Source of the DNA: Ignavibacteriales bacterium
GTDB taxonomy: Bacteria > Bacteroidota > Ignavibacteria > UBA10030
Reading direction: 5' to 3'
DNA: 64,000 nucleotides
NCBI GenBank assembly: GCA_026390575.1
Contig: JAPLFR010000001.1
Location: 402,837 to 466,836 of the forward strand
The number at the start of each line of letters is the position of its first letter. Positions within the stretch are counted from its first letter, which is position 1. Positions 9,097 to 18,368 of the stretch are shown piece by piece. Made by a program: the position numbers and the translations under genes. The notes beneath the pieces are model-generated. The model did no database searches. It saw nothing but the letters and a program-made list of their open reading frames with translations, and was not told the DNA's origin.

Positions 9097-10014
9097 ATGA
9101 TCACCATCCAACAAATCACAAAAAAATACTCAACAGTCACAGCCTTGGATGCAATCACATTAGAGGTGCAGCAACAGGAATTCTTCGGCTTGTTAGGACC
9201 AAATGGGGCAGGCAAGACTACTTTGATGAACCTGCTCGTTGGGTACATCAATCCGGACGGCGGCACGATCACAATCGATGGCGGCAACGTGACTCAGGAT
9301 ACTTTAGAGATCCGGAAGAAAATCGGATTTGTTCCTCAATCTCTCGCATTGTATGATGAGCTTACTGCACAAGAAAACTTAGAAATATTCGGGCAGATGT
9401 TCGATATCCCCCGACAGCTCTTAAAGAAGCGCATTGATGAACAGCTCAATGCCGTTGAGTTGTTCGAAAGGCGTAAAGATAAAGTAAAAACCTTTTCGGG
9501 CGGCATGAAACGGCGGCTCAATATGATCGCAAGCTTATTGCACGATCCGAAAGTATTACTGTGCGACGAACCGACCGTCGGCGTCGATCCTCAATCGCGC
9601 AACGCGATCTTCGATTTTCTTACTTCCCTGAACAAGCAAGGGAAAACAATTATCTACACAACGCATTATATGGAAGAAGCGGAGCGGCTTTGCAGTAGAA
9701 TCGGAATAATCGATCATGGGAAAATCATTGCAGGTGGCACTGTAGATGAACTTTTAGAAAAACTTGCGTACGAAGAAACAATTGCAATTATCAAGAATCC
9801 GTCGACTGCAAAGAACCGGTCGGCGTTTGAGAAATACGGAACGCTACTTGAAGAAGACGATCATTACGAGTTGAAACCAGCAGAGGGATTTTTGCTATCG
9901 AAATTTTTTGCGGGTATAGAAAAGCAGGGAATTAAATATTCCTGGGTTGAATTGCAGCGCCCGACCTTGGAGGCGTTGTTTCTCCAACTGACAGGAAGGA
10001 GGTTACGGGATTGA
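9097..10014 (+). CDS. ABC transporter ATP-binding protein
   Basis: The ATPase of a two-gene ABC-2 exporter. The 305 residues contain Walker [12 protein letters not shown], the Q-loop [16 protein letters not shown], the signature [10 protein letters not shown] (a CcmA/DrrA-type variant), Walker [16 protein letters not shown] and the switch histidine in TTHYMEEAE. The C-terminal extension after residue 220 is typical of drug- or polysaccharide-type exporters. Residue 1 is placed at 9097; an in-frame codon at 9040 would add 19 residues not found in the family. The end overlaps the permease start by four bases, and AGGAAGGAGG near its end serves as the ribosome site of the next gene, so the two are translationally coupled. 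Confidence 0.92.
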   Translation: MITIQQITKKYSTVTALDAITLEVQQQEFFGLLGPNGAGKTTLMNLLVGYINPDGGTITIDGGNVTQDTLEIRKKIGFVPQSLALYDELTAQENLEIFGQMFDIPRQLLKKRIDEQLNAVELFERRKDKVKTFSGGMKRRLNMIASLLHDPKVLLCDEPTVGVDPQSRNAIFDFLTSLNKQGKTIIYTTHYMEEAERLCSRIGIIDHGKIIAGGTVDELLEKLAYEETIAIIKNPSTAKNRSAFEKYGTLLEEDDHYELKPAEGFLLSKFFAGIEKQGIKYSWVELQRPTLEALFLQLTGRRLRD

Positions 10015-11324
10015 AACAAGTCTATCGGTTATTTAAAAGCTCGTACCGGATTTTCTGGAACGACAAAGTCTCCGTCGCGCTGACCTTTATTGTGCCGCTG
10101 GTACTCATGAGTATTTTTGGAGCAGTTTTCGGCGGATCGGGCTCGGGTCCCCAGGGAATACGGCTTGCGGTGTTGAATCAAAGTACATCTCCCGTAGCGA
10201 AGAGTATAGAATCTTCACTTGATACTATAAAAGCATTCCGGGTAATCAAATCTTTTAAGACGGATTCCGGAACGACAATTGTATTCGATACGCTTTCAAT
10301 TCAGGAATATGTTCGTAGCGGGAAAGCTGCCGCTGCACTCGTTCTCCCGCCTGATACGTATGCGGATACATCGGTTGGGCTCTATGTCAAATTCTATTAT
10401 GATCCGAAGAATGATATGGAAACACAGACTGTGCGGGGATTAATCCAGCAGGTTGTATTCAGCCAGTTTCCATCGGTCATGGCGCAAAGCGGTCTACGAC
10501 AAGCCGAGAGATATTTAGGAATCGAATCCGGTGATGCCTTTAATCACAAAATGGCTTCTCTGATGCACAAATATTTCAAGGTCGACACCAATACCATTTT
10601 GCATCCCGCACTTTCCAATTTCAAGACCACAGGCGATGATTCCACCAAGGGCAATACAAATTTTCTTAATAATATCGTTCGCATAGAGAACCAGCAGCTT
10701 ATCGGTAAAGAGATGAAGAATCCATGGGCAACACGGAGTGTCGGCGGGTGGGGCATTATGTTCCTAATGTTCACATTGACGGCGACGTCCTCATCGTTGT
10801 TTGATGAGCGGAGATCCGGAGTACTCATGAGAATGCTGACCTCTCCGGTTTCGCGGACACATATTCTCTGGAACAAATATATTTTCAATATGTCGCTCGG
10901 TATTATACAATTGCTTTTCATGTTCGTTTTTGGGTGGTTGATGTTCCAGGTGGATATATTCGCAAATTTTTTGAATCTCATGCTGCTCATCATTGCTGCA
11001 TCAGTAGCGTGCACGGCGCTCGGGATGTTGATTGCTGCGTTTTCTCAAACTCGCCAGCAGGCAAACGGATTAGGAACTTTATTGATATTGAGTATGAGTG
11101 CGATCGGCGGGGCATGGTTTCCGACTACTTTCATGCCCTCAACTATCCAGTTCTTTAGTAAGCTGACGGTTGTGTATTGGTCGATTGATGGTTTTATGGA
11201 AGTTTTATGGAGAGGTGTCGGTTTTATCTCTATTGTGCCGCATCTTGCTATTTTATTCGGCATCGGCGCAATTCTTAATTTAGTCAGTGTACGTCAATTC
11301 AAAAAAGGACATATATTTGACTAG
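10011..11324 (+). CDS. ABC-2 type permease subunit
   Basis: The membrane partner of the preceding ATPase, 437 residues. It has one N-terminal helix (ALTFIVPLVLMSIFGAVFG), then a large extracytoplasmic domain at about 50-235, then five or six helices at the C-terminus. This is the layout of ABC-2 exporters of the YhgE/DrrB/LinK type. It begins with TTG at 10011, supported by a near-perfect AGGAAGGAGG eight bases upstream and a four-base overlap with the ATPase gene. The substrate is not evident from sequence; such pairs export drugs, lipids or peptides. Confidence 0.88.
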   Translation: MKQVYRLFKSSYRIFWNDKVSVALTFIVPLVLMSIFGAVFGGSGSGPQGIRLAVLNQSTSPVAKSIESSLDTIKAFRVIKSFKTDSGTTIVFDTLSIQEYVRSGKAAAALVLPPDTYADTSVGLYVKFYYDPKNDMETQTVRGLIQQVVFSQFPSVMAQSGLRQAERYLGIESGDAFNHKMASLMHKYFKVDTNTILHPALSNFKTTGDDSTKGNTNFLNNIVRIENQQLIGKEMKNPWATRSVGGWGIMFLMFTLTATSSSLFDERRSGVLMRMLTSPVSRTHILWNKYIFNMSLGIIQLLFMFVFGWLMFQVDIFANFLNLMLLIIAASVACTALGMLIAAFSQTRQQANGLGTLLILSMSAIGGAWFPTTFMPSTIQFFSKLTVVYWSIDGFMEVLWRGVGFISIVPHLAILFGIGAILNLVSVRQFKKGHIFD

Positions 11325-11391
11325 AACCTATCTTAAAAACATCCCGTCACTAAAAAATTATTGAACGGTAAAAATATCAAGGAGATTTGAG

Positions 11392-11697
11392 ATGCAATTC
11401 ATTGTCATAGCATACGACGGAACTGATGAAAAGGCATTCGAAAGGAGGCTTGCAGTTCGTGAAGATCATTTAAAGTCAGCAAAAGAACTCCACGATACAG
11501 GCAAGTGGATCTATGCGGCTGCTATTCTCAACGATGATGGAAAAATGATCGGGTCAATGATTGTCTGCGATTATCAATCACGGGAGGAGCTTCAAGAACA
11601 ATGGCTCAATAACGAACCGTACGTTAAAGGTAATGTTTGGAAAAGGATTGAGATAACGCGTGCGCAGGTAGCGCCATTTTTTGTGAAAAGTAAATGA
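11392..11697 (+). CDS. YciI-like protein
   Basis: A 101-residue protein of the YciI fold (a dimeric ferredoxin-like alpha/beta barrel). The start MQFIVIAYDGTD, the REDHL histidine region and the C-terminal NEPYVKGNVWKRIEI are typical. The conserved histidine/aspartate pair is thought to act in small-molecule chemistry, but no reaction is established for most members. AAGGAG lies eight bases before the ATG. It follows the ABC permease by 67 bp and could be co-transcribed, with no functional link implied. Confidence 0.85.
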   Translation: MQFIVIAYDGTDEKAFERRLAVREDHLKSAKELHDTGKWIYAAAILNDDGKMIGSMIVCDYQSREELQEQWLNNEPYVKGNVWKRIEITRAQVAPFFVKSK

Positions 11698-11828
11698 GAG
11701 TGTTCTCCTTTTTGTTACTTGATGTATCTTCTTATTGAATGTTTTAACGAAATAATGAAAAAGTGGTAGAGTTGTAGACAAAGTTCGAAATATTTTACAA
11801 TATTAGATAAAAAGGAACATTTGTAAGA

Positions 11829-11844
11829 ACGTTCAATTGAACGT
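11829..11844. promoter_or_regulatory. Perfect 16-bp palindrome, possible operator
   Basis: ACGTTCAATTGAACGT is a perfect dyad in an otherwise AT-rich 247-bp gap, about 100 bp upstream of the small gene at 11945. The size and symmetry suit a dimeric repressor site, but no regulator gene is adjacent, so this is inference. No other feature is seen in the gap. Confidence 0.35.
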
Positions 11845-11944
11845 CCCTTTGATATACCTGGAGTAGAATAATATGAAAAGGTGCGTTAAGAGTATTTTTG
11901 AAAAGAAAATAAATAGCAGATAATTATTCAAAAAGGGGAATCCA

Positions 11945-12130
11945 ATGGAAGAAGAAAAGAAAGAAGTGCAGCCTACTATCGGAGAATATCAAGGCAAGCC
12001 AATCATCCGTATTCCAACCGTAGATAATCCAAATCCAGAAACGACGTGGCATTGGTTGTCGTTTGGAAAAAATAAAGCGAAAGCCATCGTCAAGTACTTT
12101 GACGCAATAAAGAAGTTTGCGGAAGAGTAA
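11945..12130 (+). CDS. Small conserved-looking hypothetical protein
   Basis: A 61-residue soluble protein preceded by AAAAGGGG at good spacing. It has an acidic, lysine-rich start, a proline-containing centre (GKPIIRIPTVDNPNPETTW) and an amphipathic C-terminal helix (GKNKAKAIVKYFDAIKKFAEE). I do not recognise a named family. The composition is coding-like and the frame is bounded by stops on both sides. It lies downstream of a perfect 16-bp palindrome. Confidence 0.6.
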   Translation: MEEEKKEVQPTIGEYQGKPIIRIPTVDNPNPETTWHWLSFGKNKAKAIVKYFDAIKKFAEE

Positions 12131-12345
12131 TCATTGGAATGCGAAAAACTTATCGAGCGGCGTATACTTATACCAGTTCCGGGTAGGTAGTTATGTAAAA
12201 ACAAAGGCGCTTCTCTTGCTTAAGTAATATTAGTCGATTGAGAACAAGATGGAGAATATGTTTCAATCCACGTCAAAGAGAAATTGAGTACTGTCACTCA
12301 TCTTACATTACATAAATAATTCGTACACTCATTGAAGGAACAGAA

Positions 12346-12867
12346 ATGAAACGGTTATTGATAATCCTCTTTGTTATAACGAGTGCGCGCGCACAAGAAA
12401 AAAACTCTTCCAATGCAGAGCGAGATTCTCTTATCGCAGCTGCAAAAGAAATTATGGCATCGCAGAAGTATTGCGCGCTTGCGACCATCGATTCTTCCGG
12501 CCATCCCGATGTGCGAACCATGAATCCTTTTCCTCCCGAAGAAGATATGACAGTGTGGATGGCAACAAATACACGGAGTCTAAAAGTTCAAGAGATCCGG
12601 AATAATCCAAAAGTATGCCTGTACTATGCGGACCATTCAAAGGCAACCGGAAATGTTACAATTACCGGCACCGCTGTCCTGGTCAACGATACGATGGAAA
12701 TACAAAAACGAAAACGTGAATACTGGAAGCAGGCGTTTCCCGATTGGAAATATCTTGTTCTCATTAAGGTCGTTCCAGAACGGATGGAAGTTTTAAATTA
12801 TAAGTGGGGTAAATTGAACGATCCCATTACATGGGCTCCTCCGATCGTAGTGTTCACAAAACCATAA
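12346..12867 (+). CDS. Exported pyridoxamine 5'-phosphate oxidase-fold protein
   Basis: A 173-residue protein with a short signal peptide (MKRLLIILFVITSARAQ) followed by a flavin-binding split-barrel of the pyridoxamine 5'-phosphate oxidase / general stress protein 26 type. The wording AKEIMASQKYCALATIDSSG, VRTMNPFPP and RNNPKVCLYYAD is characteristic. Members bind FMN, heme or F420; a secreted version is less usual, and the cofactor cannot be named from sequence. GAAGGA precedes the ATG. The gene stands alone, with 267 bp of noncoding sequence to the next gene. Confidence 0.78.
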   Translation: MKRLLIILFVITSARAQEKNSSNAERDSLIAAAKEIMASQKYCALATIDSSGHPDVRTMNPFPPEEDMTVWMATNTRSLKVQEIRNNPKVCLYYADHSKATGNVTITGTAVLVNDTMEIQKRKREYWKQAFPDWKYLVLIKVVPERMEVLNYKWGKLNDPITWAPPIVVFTKP

Positions 12868-13134
12868 TAATTGATTCTCAGGTTCAGATAGGCAGGGGTT
12901 TCGATATCTCAAACCACGGAGGATGTATCACGAGGTCGTAGAGAGAGGCATAGTAAATTCAGAATCAGTTCATTTATATGAAAATGCTCTGCCTTTTGAA
13001 AGTGATGATCAAGGAAAAAAGTAGTTTGGCGCACTCAGTTCTTATTTGCGTTGACTTCAGCCTAGAATAAGTGTAGTTTCCAACCACCGATACCAACCGC
13101 CTTAAGATATGTTATACTTTTAAGGAAGCACAAG

Positions 13135-15570
13135 ATGAAATGGAAATTCATCGAAATGTTTCTTCCTCCGCGCAGTCTCGATGAGGATGAGAACCGCATT
13201 AGACAGATAATCCATACGATCTGTCTTAGTATAACATTCCTCATCTTTATTCCCATGTACACGAGGGCGACCATAGGGCATTGGAATACGGTCTATACAC
13301 TCCTTCTTGAAGAAGTCCTCCTTTGGTTTACTTTATGGCTCAATTATCGGGGGAACTTGAAATGGGCAAGCCGCATGTTGGTAGTGTCAGTGTTTATTTT
13401 GGAGACACTACTCATCTTATTTGCCGGCGAAGGCTCGCGAGATATAAGCATTCTTATTTATCCTGTGTCCATTGTTATTGCAGGGTTGCTGTTAAGTAAA
13501 CGTTCGTTCTTCATATTAACAGTCGCCATTATTTTCTCGTTCGCACTCATTATGATTGCAGAAGTAAAAGGATTGATCATACCATCGCAGAATCTCAACG
13601 TCAATACGCGCGATATAATGGATATGATAATTATACTTATGGTAACAGCTGTCATCGTATCATTCCTCACAGAAAATTTGCGGCAGAGTGTTGCACGGAA
13701 TCGAGCATTACTTTCCGCACTTCCGGATTTGGTATTCCGTTTAAACCGCGATGGTACAATTTTAGACTTTTCTGCACCACGAGATCAAACACTGGTTTCG
13801 TCACCTCAGGAGTTTCTCGGAAAGAAGATTCAATCGCTCCTCCCGGATTCTATTGCTTCACAAATGATGGCTATAACGCAAGCAGCGCTGAAAAAAAAAT
13901 CCATACAAGAATCTGAATACGAGCTACCAATTCAACGCAAAAAAGAATACTGGGAAGCACGTGTTGTCGCCCTCACAAACGACGAAGTCGTCGTCGTGCT
14001 CCGAGATATTTCCGAAAGAAAACAAGCGGAAGATCAACGAAGGATGTCTGAAGAAAGATTCTCGCAGGTTTTTATGACGAGTCCAGATTCTCTTACACTT
14101 CTCAACATGAAAAACAATGTGTACATAGATGTGAATGACGGTTTTACACGCCAGTATGGATATACGAGGGAAGAAGTGATAGGACACAGTGCGCAGGAAA
14201 TCAATATCTGGAAGAACATGGAAGATCCTGACCGAATAATGATCTTTCTTCAAAATCAGCATAGAGTGGAAAACATAGAAATAGAGTTTATCAATAAACA
14301 GGGAATATCTTTTACAGGTTTACTTTCCGCAAGTACGATCAGAGTAGCGGGGGAAGCTTGCATGATTTCAGTCGTACGCGATATTACAGATCAAAAGAAA
14401 TTGCAAAATCAATTATTGCAAACACAAAAAATTCAAAGCATCGGGACACTGGCAGGCGGTATCGCACACGACTTCAATAATATCCTCGGCATTATTTTCG
14501 GTTACGCCGATCTTGTGGAGAAGAACCGACTTGATGCCGTGATGCATAAAGAAGGAATGAGTGCCATTGTGCAAGCGGTCGAACGGGGCGCAGCCCTCGT
14601 GGATCAGATTCTGGCATTTGCGCGGAGGACGGAAGTCAATTTTCTTCCGTTGAACATTCCCATGGTGATGCAAGAAGTGCTTTCCATGCTCAAACAAACT
14701 TTTCCAAAAACAATTACATTCACTGAGAATTATGCAGAGGATCTTCCTGCTATTATGGGTGACAAAACACAAATACATCAAACATTAATGAATCTTTGTA
14801 TTAATGCGCGAGATGCGATGCCTCACGGTGGTTGTATAACAATCGATGCAACACTCCTTTTGCAGAATACAGTACGGGAACGTTTTCCCACTGCTATTCA
14901 TCCATCCTATGTGTGCTTGCGCATTACCGATACCGGCTCCGGAATGGATGAAGCAATACTCCAACGCATTTTCGATCCGTTCTTTACGACAAAAGAGTAT
15001 GGGAAAGGTACAGGACTGGGGCTTTCTGTAGTCTATGGAATTATTCACTCGCATGAAGGATTTATAAGTGTGGAAAGCAATGTTGGCAAGGGATCTACAT
15101 TCTCGTTATTCTTCCCGGCAACGAATTTCATTGGAGGAAAGCTGCAGAAAAAAGAACTGTCGCCAGCAGAACTACCGTGCGGAACTGAAACGATTCTCAT
15201 TGTTGAAGATGAAGAATTGATTTTGGGCATGCTTCATATGATCTTACGATCCCATGATTACTCTATTTTTAAAGCATCCGATGGTGAAAAAGCGTTAAAA
15301 CTGTTTACTCGGTACCATGAAGAAATTGCACTTGTATTGAGTGACCTTGGTTTGCCAAAAATGAATGGGATTGATACTGTCAAAAAAATGAAAGAAATTG
15401 ATCCCAATGTTCAGTTCATTGTTGCTAGTGGTTATTTAGATGAGCGCATGAAATGGGAATTGAAACAACTCGGAATAGAAGACTTTATACAGAAACCATA
15501 TAGAAACACTCAACTCTTGCTTAAAATCAGGGAAGTGTTGGACAGGAAAAAAAATGAACTCAATAGATAG
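13135..15570 (+). CDS. Hybrid sensor histidine kinase with two PAS domains and a receiver
   Basis: An 811-residue signalling protein. Residues about 20-185 hold five or six membrane helices with short loops. A first PAS domain lies at about 190-300 (LLSALPDLVFRLNRDGTI) and a second at about 305-425 (FSQVFMTSPDSLTLLN). The dimerisation/phosphoacceptor helix follows with GGIAHDFNNIL, placing the histidine at H445. The ATPase domain has the N-box NLCINARDAMP, DTGSGMD and GTGLGLSVVYG. A C-terminal receiver (IVEDEELI) has the phospho-acceptor D737 in LSDLGLPKMNG and the KPY signature. The HDFNN box is typical of soluble-PAS hybrid kinases. The phosphate target and signal are unknown, and the next gene is not a response regulator. 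Confidence 0.92.
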   Translation: MKWKFIEMFLPPRSLDEDENRIRQIIHTICLSITFLIFIPMYTRATIGHWNTVYTLLLEEVLLWFTLWLNYRGNLKWASRMLVVSVFILETLLILFAGEGSRDISILIYPVSIVIAGLLLSKRSFFILTVAIIFSFALIMIAEVKGLIIPSQNLNVNTRDIMDMIIILMVTAVIVSFLTENLRQSVARNRALLSALPDLVFRLNRDGTILDFSAPRDQTLVSSPQEFLGKKIQSLLPDSIASQMMAITQAALKKKSIQESEYELPIQRKKEYWEARVVALTNDEVVVVLRDISERKQAEDQRRMSEERFSQVFMTSPDSLTLLNMKNNVYIDVNDGFTRQYGYTREEVIGHSAQEINIWKNMEDPDRIMIFLQNQHRVENIEIEFINKQGISFTGLLSASTIRVAGEACMISVVRDITDQKKLQNQLLQTQKIQSIGTLAGGIAHDFNNILGIIFGYADLVEKNRLDAVMHKEGMSAIVQAVERGAALVDQILAFARRTEVNFLPLNIPMVMQEVLSMLKQTFPKTITFTENYAEDLPAIMGDKTQIHQTLMNLCINARDAMPHGGCITIDATLLLQNTVRERFPTAIHPSYVCLRITDTGSGMDEAILQRIFDPFFTTKEYGKGTGLGLSVVYGIIHSHEGFISVESNVGKGSTFSLFFPATNFIGGKLQKKELSPAELPCGTETILIVEDEELILGMLHMILRSHDYSIFKASDGEKALKLFTRYHEEIALVLSDLGLPKMNGIDTVKKMKEIDPNVQFIVASGYLDERMKWELKQLGIEDFIQKPYRNTQLLLKIREVLDRKKNELNR

Positions 15571-15607
15571 TTCTAAAAATCTTTTTATTCAATAATTAAA
15601 GTTGACA

Positions 15608-16669
15608 ATGAAGGATGAGATATTCCAACGTTTAGCTCAAAAGTTAGACGAACTTCCCAATCGATTCCCGCAAACACAAAACGGTGTTGAATACCGGATG
15701 CTGGCTAAAATTTTTGCACCGGAAGAGGCAGTGCTGGCGTGTGCAATGAACCTGGAATCTGAAACTGGAGCAGTAATTGCCAACAGGGCAGGAATTGATC
15801 CCAGGGAGGCGCGTGATACATTGAAACGAATGGTTGCCAAAGGATTAATCGATCTGCGAAAAGGAGAAGGAGAGTTTGCCTATGCCCTGCGTCCGTTTAT
15901 CGTGGGATTTTACGAAGGACAATTGCCGCGAATGGATAAAGAGATGGCAGAGTTATTTGAACAGTATTTCCGGGAGACGCAGGGTGGTGTGCTGCGTCCG
16001 ACACCGGCGCTTCATCGTGTTATACCGGTTGGGAGGGCAATTCCACTCAAAGTGAATATCGATCCCTATGAGCAGGCAAACGCAATGCTGGAGAAAGCAC
16101 AATCATGGGGAGTGAGGGATTGTATTTGTCGTAAGCAGCAGCTGTTGTTAGGTAAAGAGTGTCATCATAAATTGGAAACGTGCCTGGTCTTTGCATCTCT
16201 GAAGAACGCTTTTGATCGGAGTAAAGTGGATCGGGCGATTACCAAAGAAGAAGCGCTTAAAATCCTGTGGGAGACGGAAGAGGCAGGACTTGTGCATTCT
16301 TCCGGCAATTATCGGGATGGGGTAGAATATATCTGTAATTGCTGCACGTGCTGCTGCGGGATTATGAGAGGCATTGCTGAATATGGAATTCTCAGCGCTG
16401 TTGCGCACTCAGATTTTCAGATTGCATTGGAGGAAGAGAAATGTTCTCTCTGCGGCGTTTGTATCGACCGATGCCAATTTCATGCGCTCTCGATTCCGGA
16501 TGCAATACTTGCTGTGGATATAAAACATTGTTTCGGATGCGGGTTATGCGTGCTTGTTTGTCCAACGGAAGCACTTCATCTAAAACGCCGGGAATCAGAT
16601 CAAATTCTCATACCACCCGCTGATAAAAGTGAGTGGCAGACGCAGCGTAATCTTAGTAAGGTACGTTAG
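15608..16669 (+). CDS. Winged-helix 4Fe-4S ferredoxin-domain protein
   Basis: A 353-residue cytoplasmic protein joining a winged-helix N-terminus to an iron-sulfur C-terminus. The first part is at about residues 25-95, with GAVIANRAGIDPREARDTLKRM and a basic wing region. In the middle are cysteine pairs CICRKQ, HKLETC and NCCTCCCGIMRG. Two 4Fe-4S motifs end the protein: C-SLCGVCIDRC and CFGCGLCVLVCP. This architecture is known as a ferredoxin family often annotated as a hypothetical electron-transfer or sensor protein; the role is not established. An in-frame TTG lies two codons upstream of the chosen ATG. It starts 37 bp after the histidine kinase stop, so co-transcription is possible. Confidence 0.78.
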   Translation: MKDEIFQRLAQKLDELPNRFPQTQNGVEYRMLAKIFAPEEAVLACAMNLESETGAVIANRAGIDPREARDTLKRMVAKGLIDLRKGEGEFAYALRPFIVGFYEGQLPRMDKEMAELFEQYFRETQGGVLRPTPALHRVIPVGRAIPLKVNIDPYEQANAMLEKAQSWGVRDCICRKQQLLLGKECHHKLETCLVFASLKNAFDRSKVDRAITKEEALKILWETEEAGLVHSSGNYRDGVEYICNCCTCCCGIMRGIAEYGILSAVAHSDFQIALEEEKCSLCGVCIDRCQFHALSIPDAILAVDIKHCFGCGLCVLVCPTEALHLKRRESDQILIPPADKSEWQTQRNLSKVR

Positions 16670-16685
16670 ACAAAGAATAAAAGAG

Positions 16686-16735
16686 AACCTTGTCAAAGGT
16701 ACCTACGTTTCATCAAAGTGAACTTTGACAAGGTT
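16686..16735. repeat. Isolated REP-like hairpin (CCTTGTCAA family)
   Basis: AACCTTGTCAAAG at 16686-16698 is the exact reverse complement of CTTTGACAAGGTT at 16723-16735, with a 24-nt loop. The core is shared with the AACCTTGTCAAGGTT and AACCTTGACAAGGTT palindromes at 60315-60409, next to the RAYT gene. It sits between two plus-strand genes, has no T-run, and so looks like a dispersed REP element rather than a simple terminator. Confidence 0.65.
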
Positions 16736-16773
16736 GCCATCTTCATTGATACAATAGAAGCGAGCATGAGAAC

Positions 16774-17841
16774 ATGGAAAAACTTCGTTGGGGTATTGTA
16801 GGCACAGCAGACATAGCTCGTCAAAACTGGCGCGCTATTTTCAACAGCGGAAACTCTATTGTGACCGCTGTGGCAAGTCGTTCCATTGAACGGAGCAAGC
16901 AGTTTATTAAAACATGCCAGGCCGAGAATAAATTTGAAGTCCAGCCGAAGGCATATAGCAATTACGAGCAATTGATTGATGCACCGGATATCGATGCAGT
17001 ATATATTCCGCTGCCGACCGGGTTACGCAAGGAGTGGGTTTTACGGACAGCCAAAGCAGGGAAGCATGTGCTCTGCGAAAAGCCATGCGGAATAAACTTA
17101 AACGATGTACAAGAGATGGTAGAAACCTGCCAGCAAAATAAAGTGCAATTTATGGATGGTGTGATGTTTATGCACAATCCTCGTCTACAGCGCATTCGCA
17201 AAGTACTGGACGATAGCCAGAGTATCGGTCAGATCAAGCGGATCTCTTCCATGTTTAGTTTCAGAGCCCCGGAAGACTATCTGCGCACGAACATCCGTCT
17301 GCACAGCGAACTTGAACCGACCGGTTGTCTTGGCGATCTTGGCTGGTATAACATTCGTTTTTCATTGTGGGCAATGAAGTGGCACGTACCCTATGCTGTC
17401 ACAGGAAGAATTCTATCTCAGCGCGGCGGCAAGACAAGCCCCGCACCGACACCTACAGATTTTTCTGGAGAGCTCATATTTAGCAATGATACATCTGCCG
17501 ATTTCTACTGTTCATTCTTGACAGCATTTCAACAGTGGAGCACTATCAGCGGAACGAAAGGGAGTTTGTCTATTCCTGATTTTGTCCATCCAGTGAACAT
17601 CCATGAGCCATCGTTTGATGTGAATAATATCGAAGCGCGAGTTAAATGCTGCAATTGCACAAGTGAGCATACCGAAAGCAGAATTCATGCACAGGATACG
17701 CTCATGATCCGCAATTTTGTCAATCAGATCTGTTCGGGACAATTGAATAAAGAGTGGCCGTTAATGGCTGTAACAACACAACGCGTGCTGGATGCATGTT
17801 TTAAATCTGCAAAGAATGACAGTAAATTAACGTTGCTTTAA
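16774..17841 (+). CDS. Gfo/Idh/MocA family NAD(P)-dependent oxidoreductase
   Basis: A 355-residue sugar-type dehydrogenase. The Rossmann start is LRWGIVGTADIARQ, followed by YIPLPTGLRKEWVL and the catalytic-lysine signature CEKPCGINL. The C-terminal alpha/beta domain contains GCLGDLGWYNIRF, where the family's substrate-binding aspartate/tyrosine region lies. Members oxidise or reduce sugars, inositols and related polyols, and the exact substrate is unknown here. It is followed after 24 bp by a VOC-family gene with its own ribosome site, suggesting a two-gene operon. The ATG at 16774 has only a weak ribosome site. Confidence 0.87.
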   Translation: MEKLRWGIVGTADIARQNWRAIFNSGNSIVTAVASRSIERSKQFIKTCQAENKFEVQPKAYSNYEQLIDAPDIDAVYIPLPTGLRKEWVLRTAKAGKHVLCEKPCGINLNDVQEMVETCQQNKVQFMDGVMFMHNPRLQRIRKVLDDSQSIGQIKRISSMFSFRAPEDYLRTNIRLHSELEPTGCLGDLGWYNIRFSLWAMKWHVPYAVTGRILSQRGGKTSPAPTPTDFSGELIFSNDTSADFYCSFLTAFQQWSTISGTKGSLSIPDFVHPVNIHEPSFDVNNIEARVKCCNCTSEHTESRIHAQDTLMIRNFVNQICSGQLNKEWPLMAVTTQRVLDACFKSAKNDSKLTLL

Positions 17842-17865
17842 TACGATCCAAAAACGGAGATTTCC

Positions 17866-18300
17866 ATGATTACCCAACTAGCCCACATCAATTTTTTTTC
17901 TGATCAACCTGAAAAAATGATTGATTTCTATGTCCATAAACTCGGATTAAAAATTGCATTTACTCTTGATAACAATAAGGGTGTGCCCTTTGGTTGGTAT
18001 ATTGAGTGCGGCAAGACAACGTTCATCGAAATATTTGATCAAGCCGGTGCAGTCCGGCAATGGGGCGGCAGCGTAGCGCCATTACAGCATGGAAATAAAT
18101 ACCGGCATGTATGTTTTGAGGTGAAGGATATAGAAACGTACAGGGAGCTTCTGATCAAAAGAGGGGTGAATATTTCACCTGTGTCAGTTGGGATGGATAA
18201 TTCGAAACAGGCATGGATTAAAGATCCGGATGGCAACGACATCGAATTGATGGAATATACTCCGACAAGTTTTCAGAGAGGCCGTGCAGTTAAAAATTGA
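17866..18300 (+). CDS. VOC-family metalloprotein (glyoxalase/dioxygenase fold)
   Basis: A 144-residue single VOC module. The two beta-alpha-beta-beta-beta halves are visible as LAHINFFSDQPEKMIDFY and RHVCFEVKDIETYRELL. Probable metal ligands are the histidine in AHINF, the glutamate in FIEIF, the histidine in RHVCF and the glutamate in IELMEYTP. The ending IKDPDGNDIELMEY is diagnostic. Substrates in this superfamily range from methylglyoxal to aromatic diols, and none can be chosen here. ACGGAG precedes the ATG, and the gene follows the oxidoreductase closely. Confidence 0.85.
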   Translation: MITQLAHINFFSDQPEKMIDFYVHKLGLKIAFTLDNNKGVPFGWYIECGKTTFIEIFDQAGAVRQWGGSVAPLQHGNKYRHVCFEVKDIETYRELLIKRGVNISPVSVGMDNSKQAWIKDPDGNDIELMEYTPTSFQRGRAVKN

Positions 18301-18368
18301 GCCTCGCACACGAATGATCTTCATATAAACCATGTGAAGAATTCAAATTAGGGTAACGAATAAAACGA

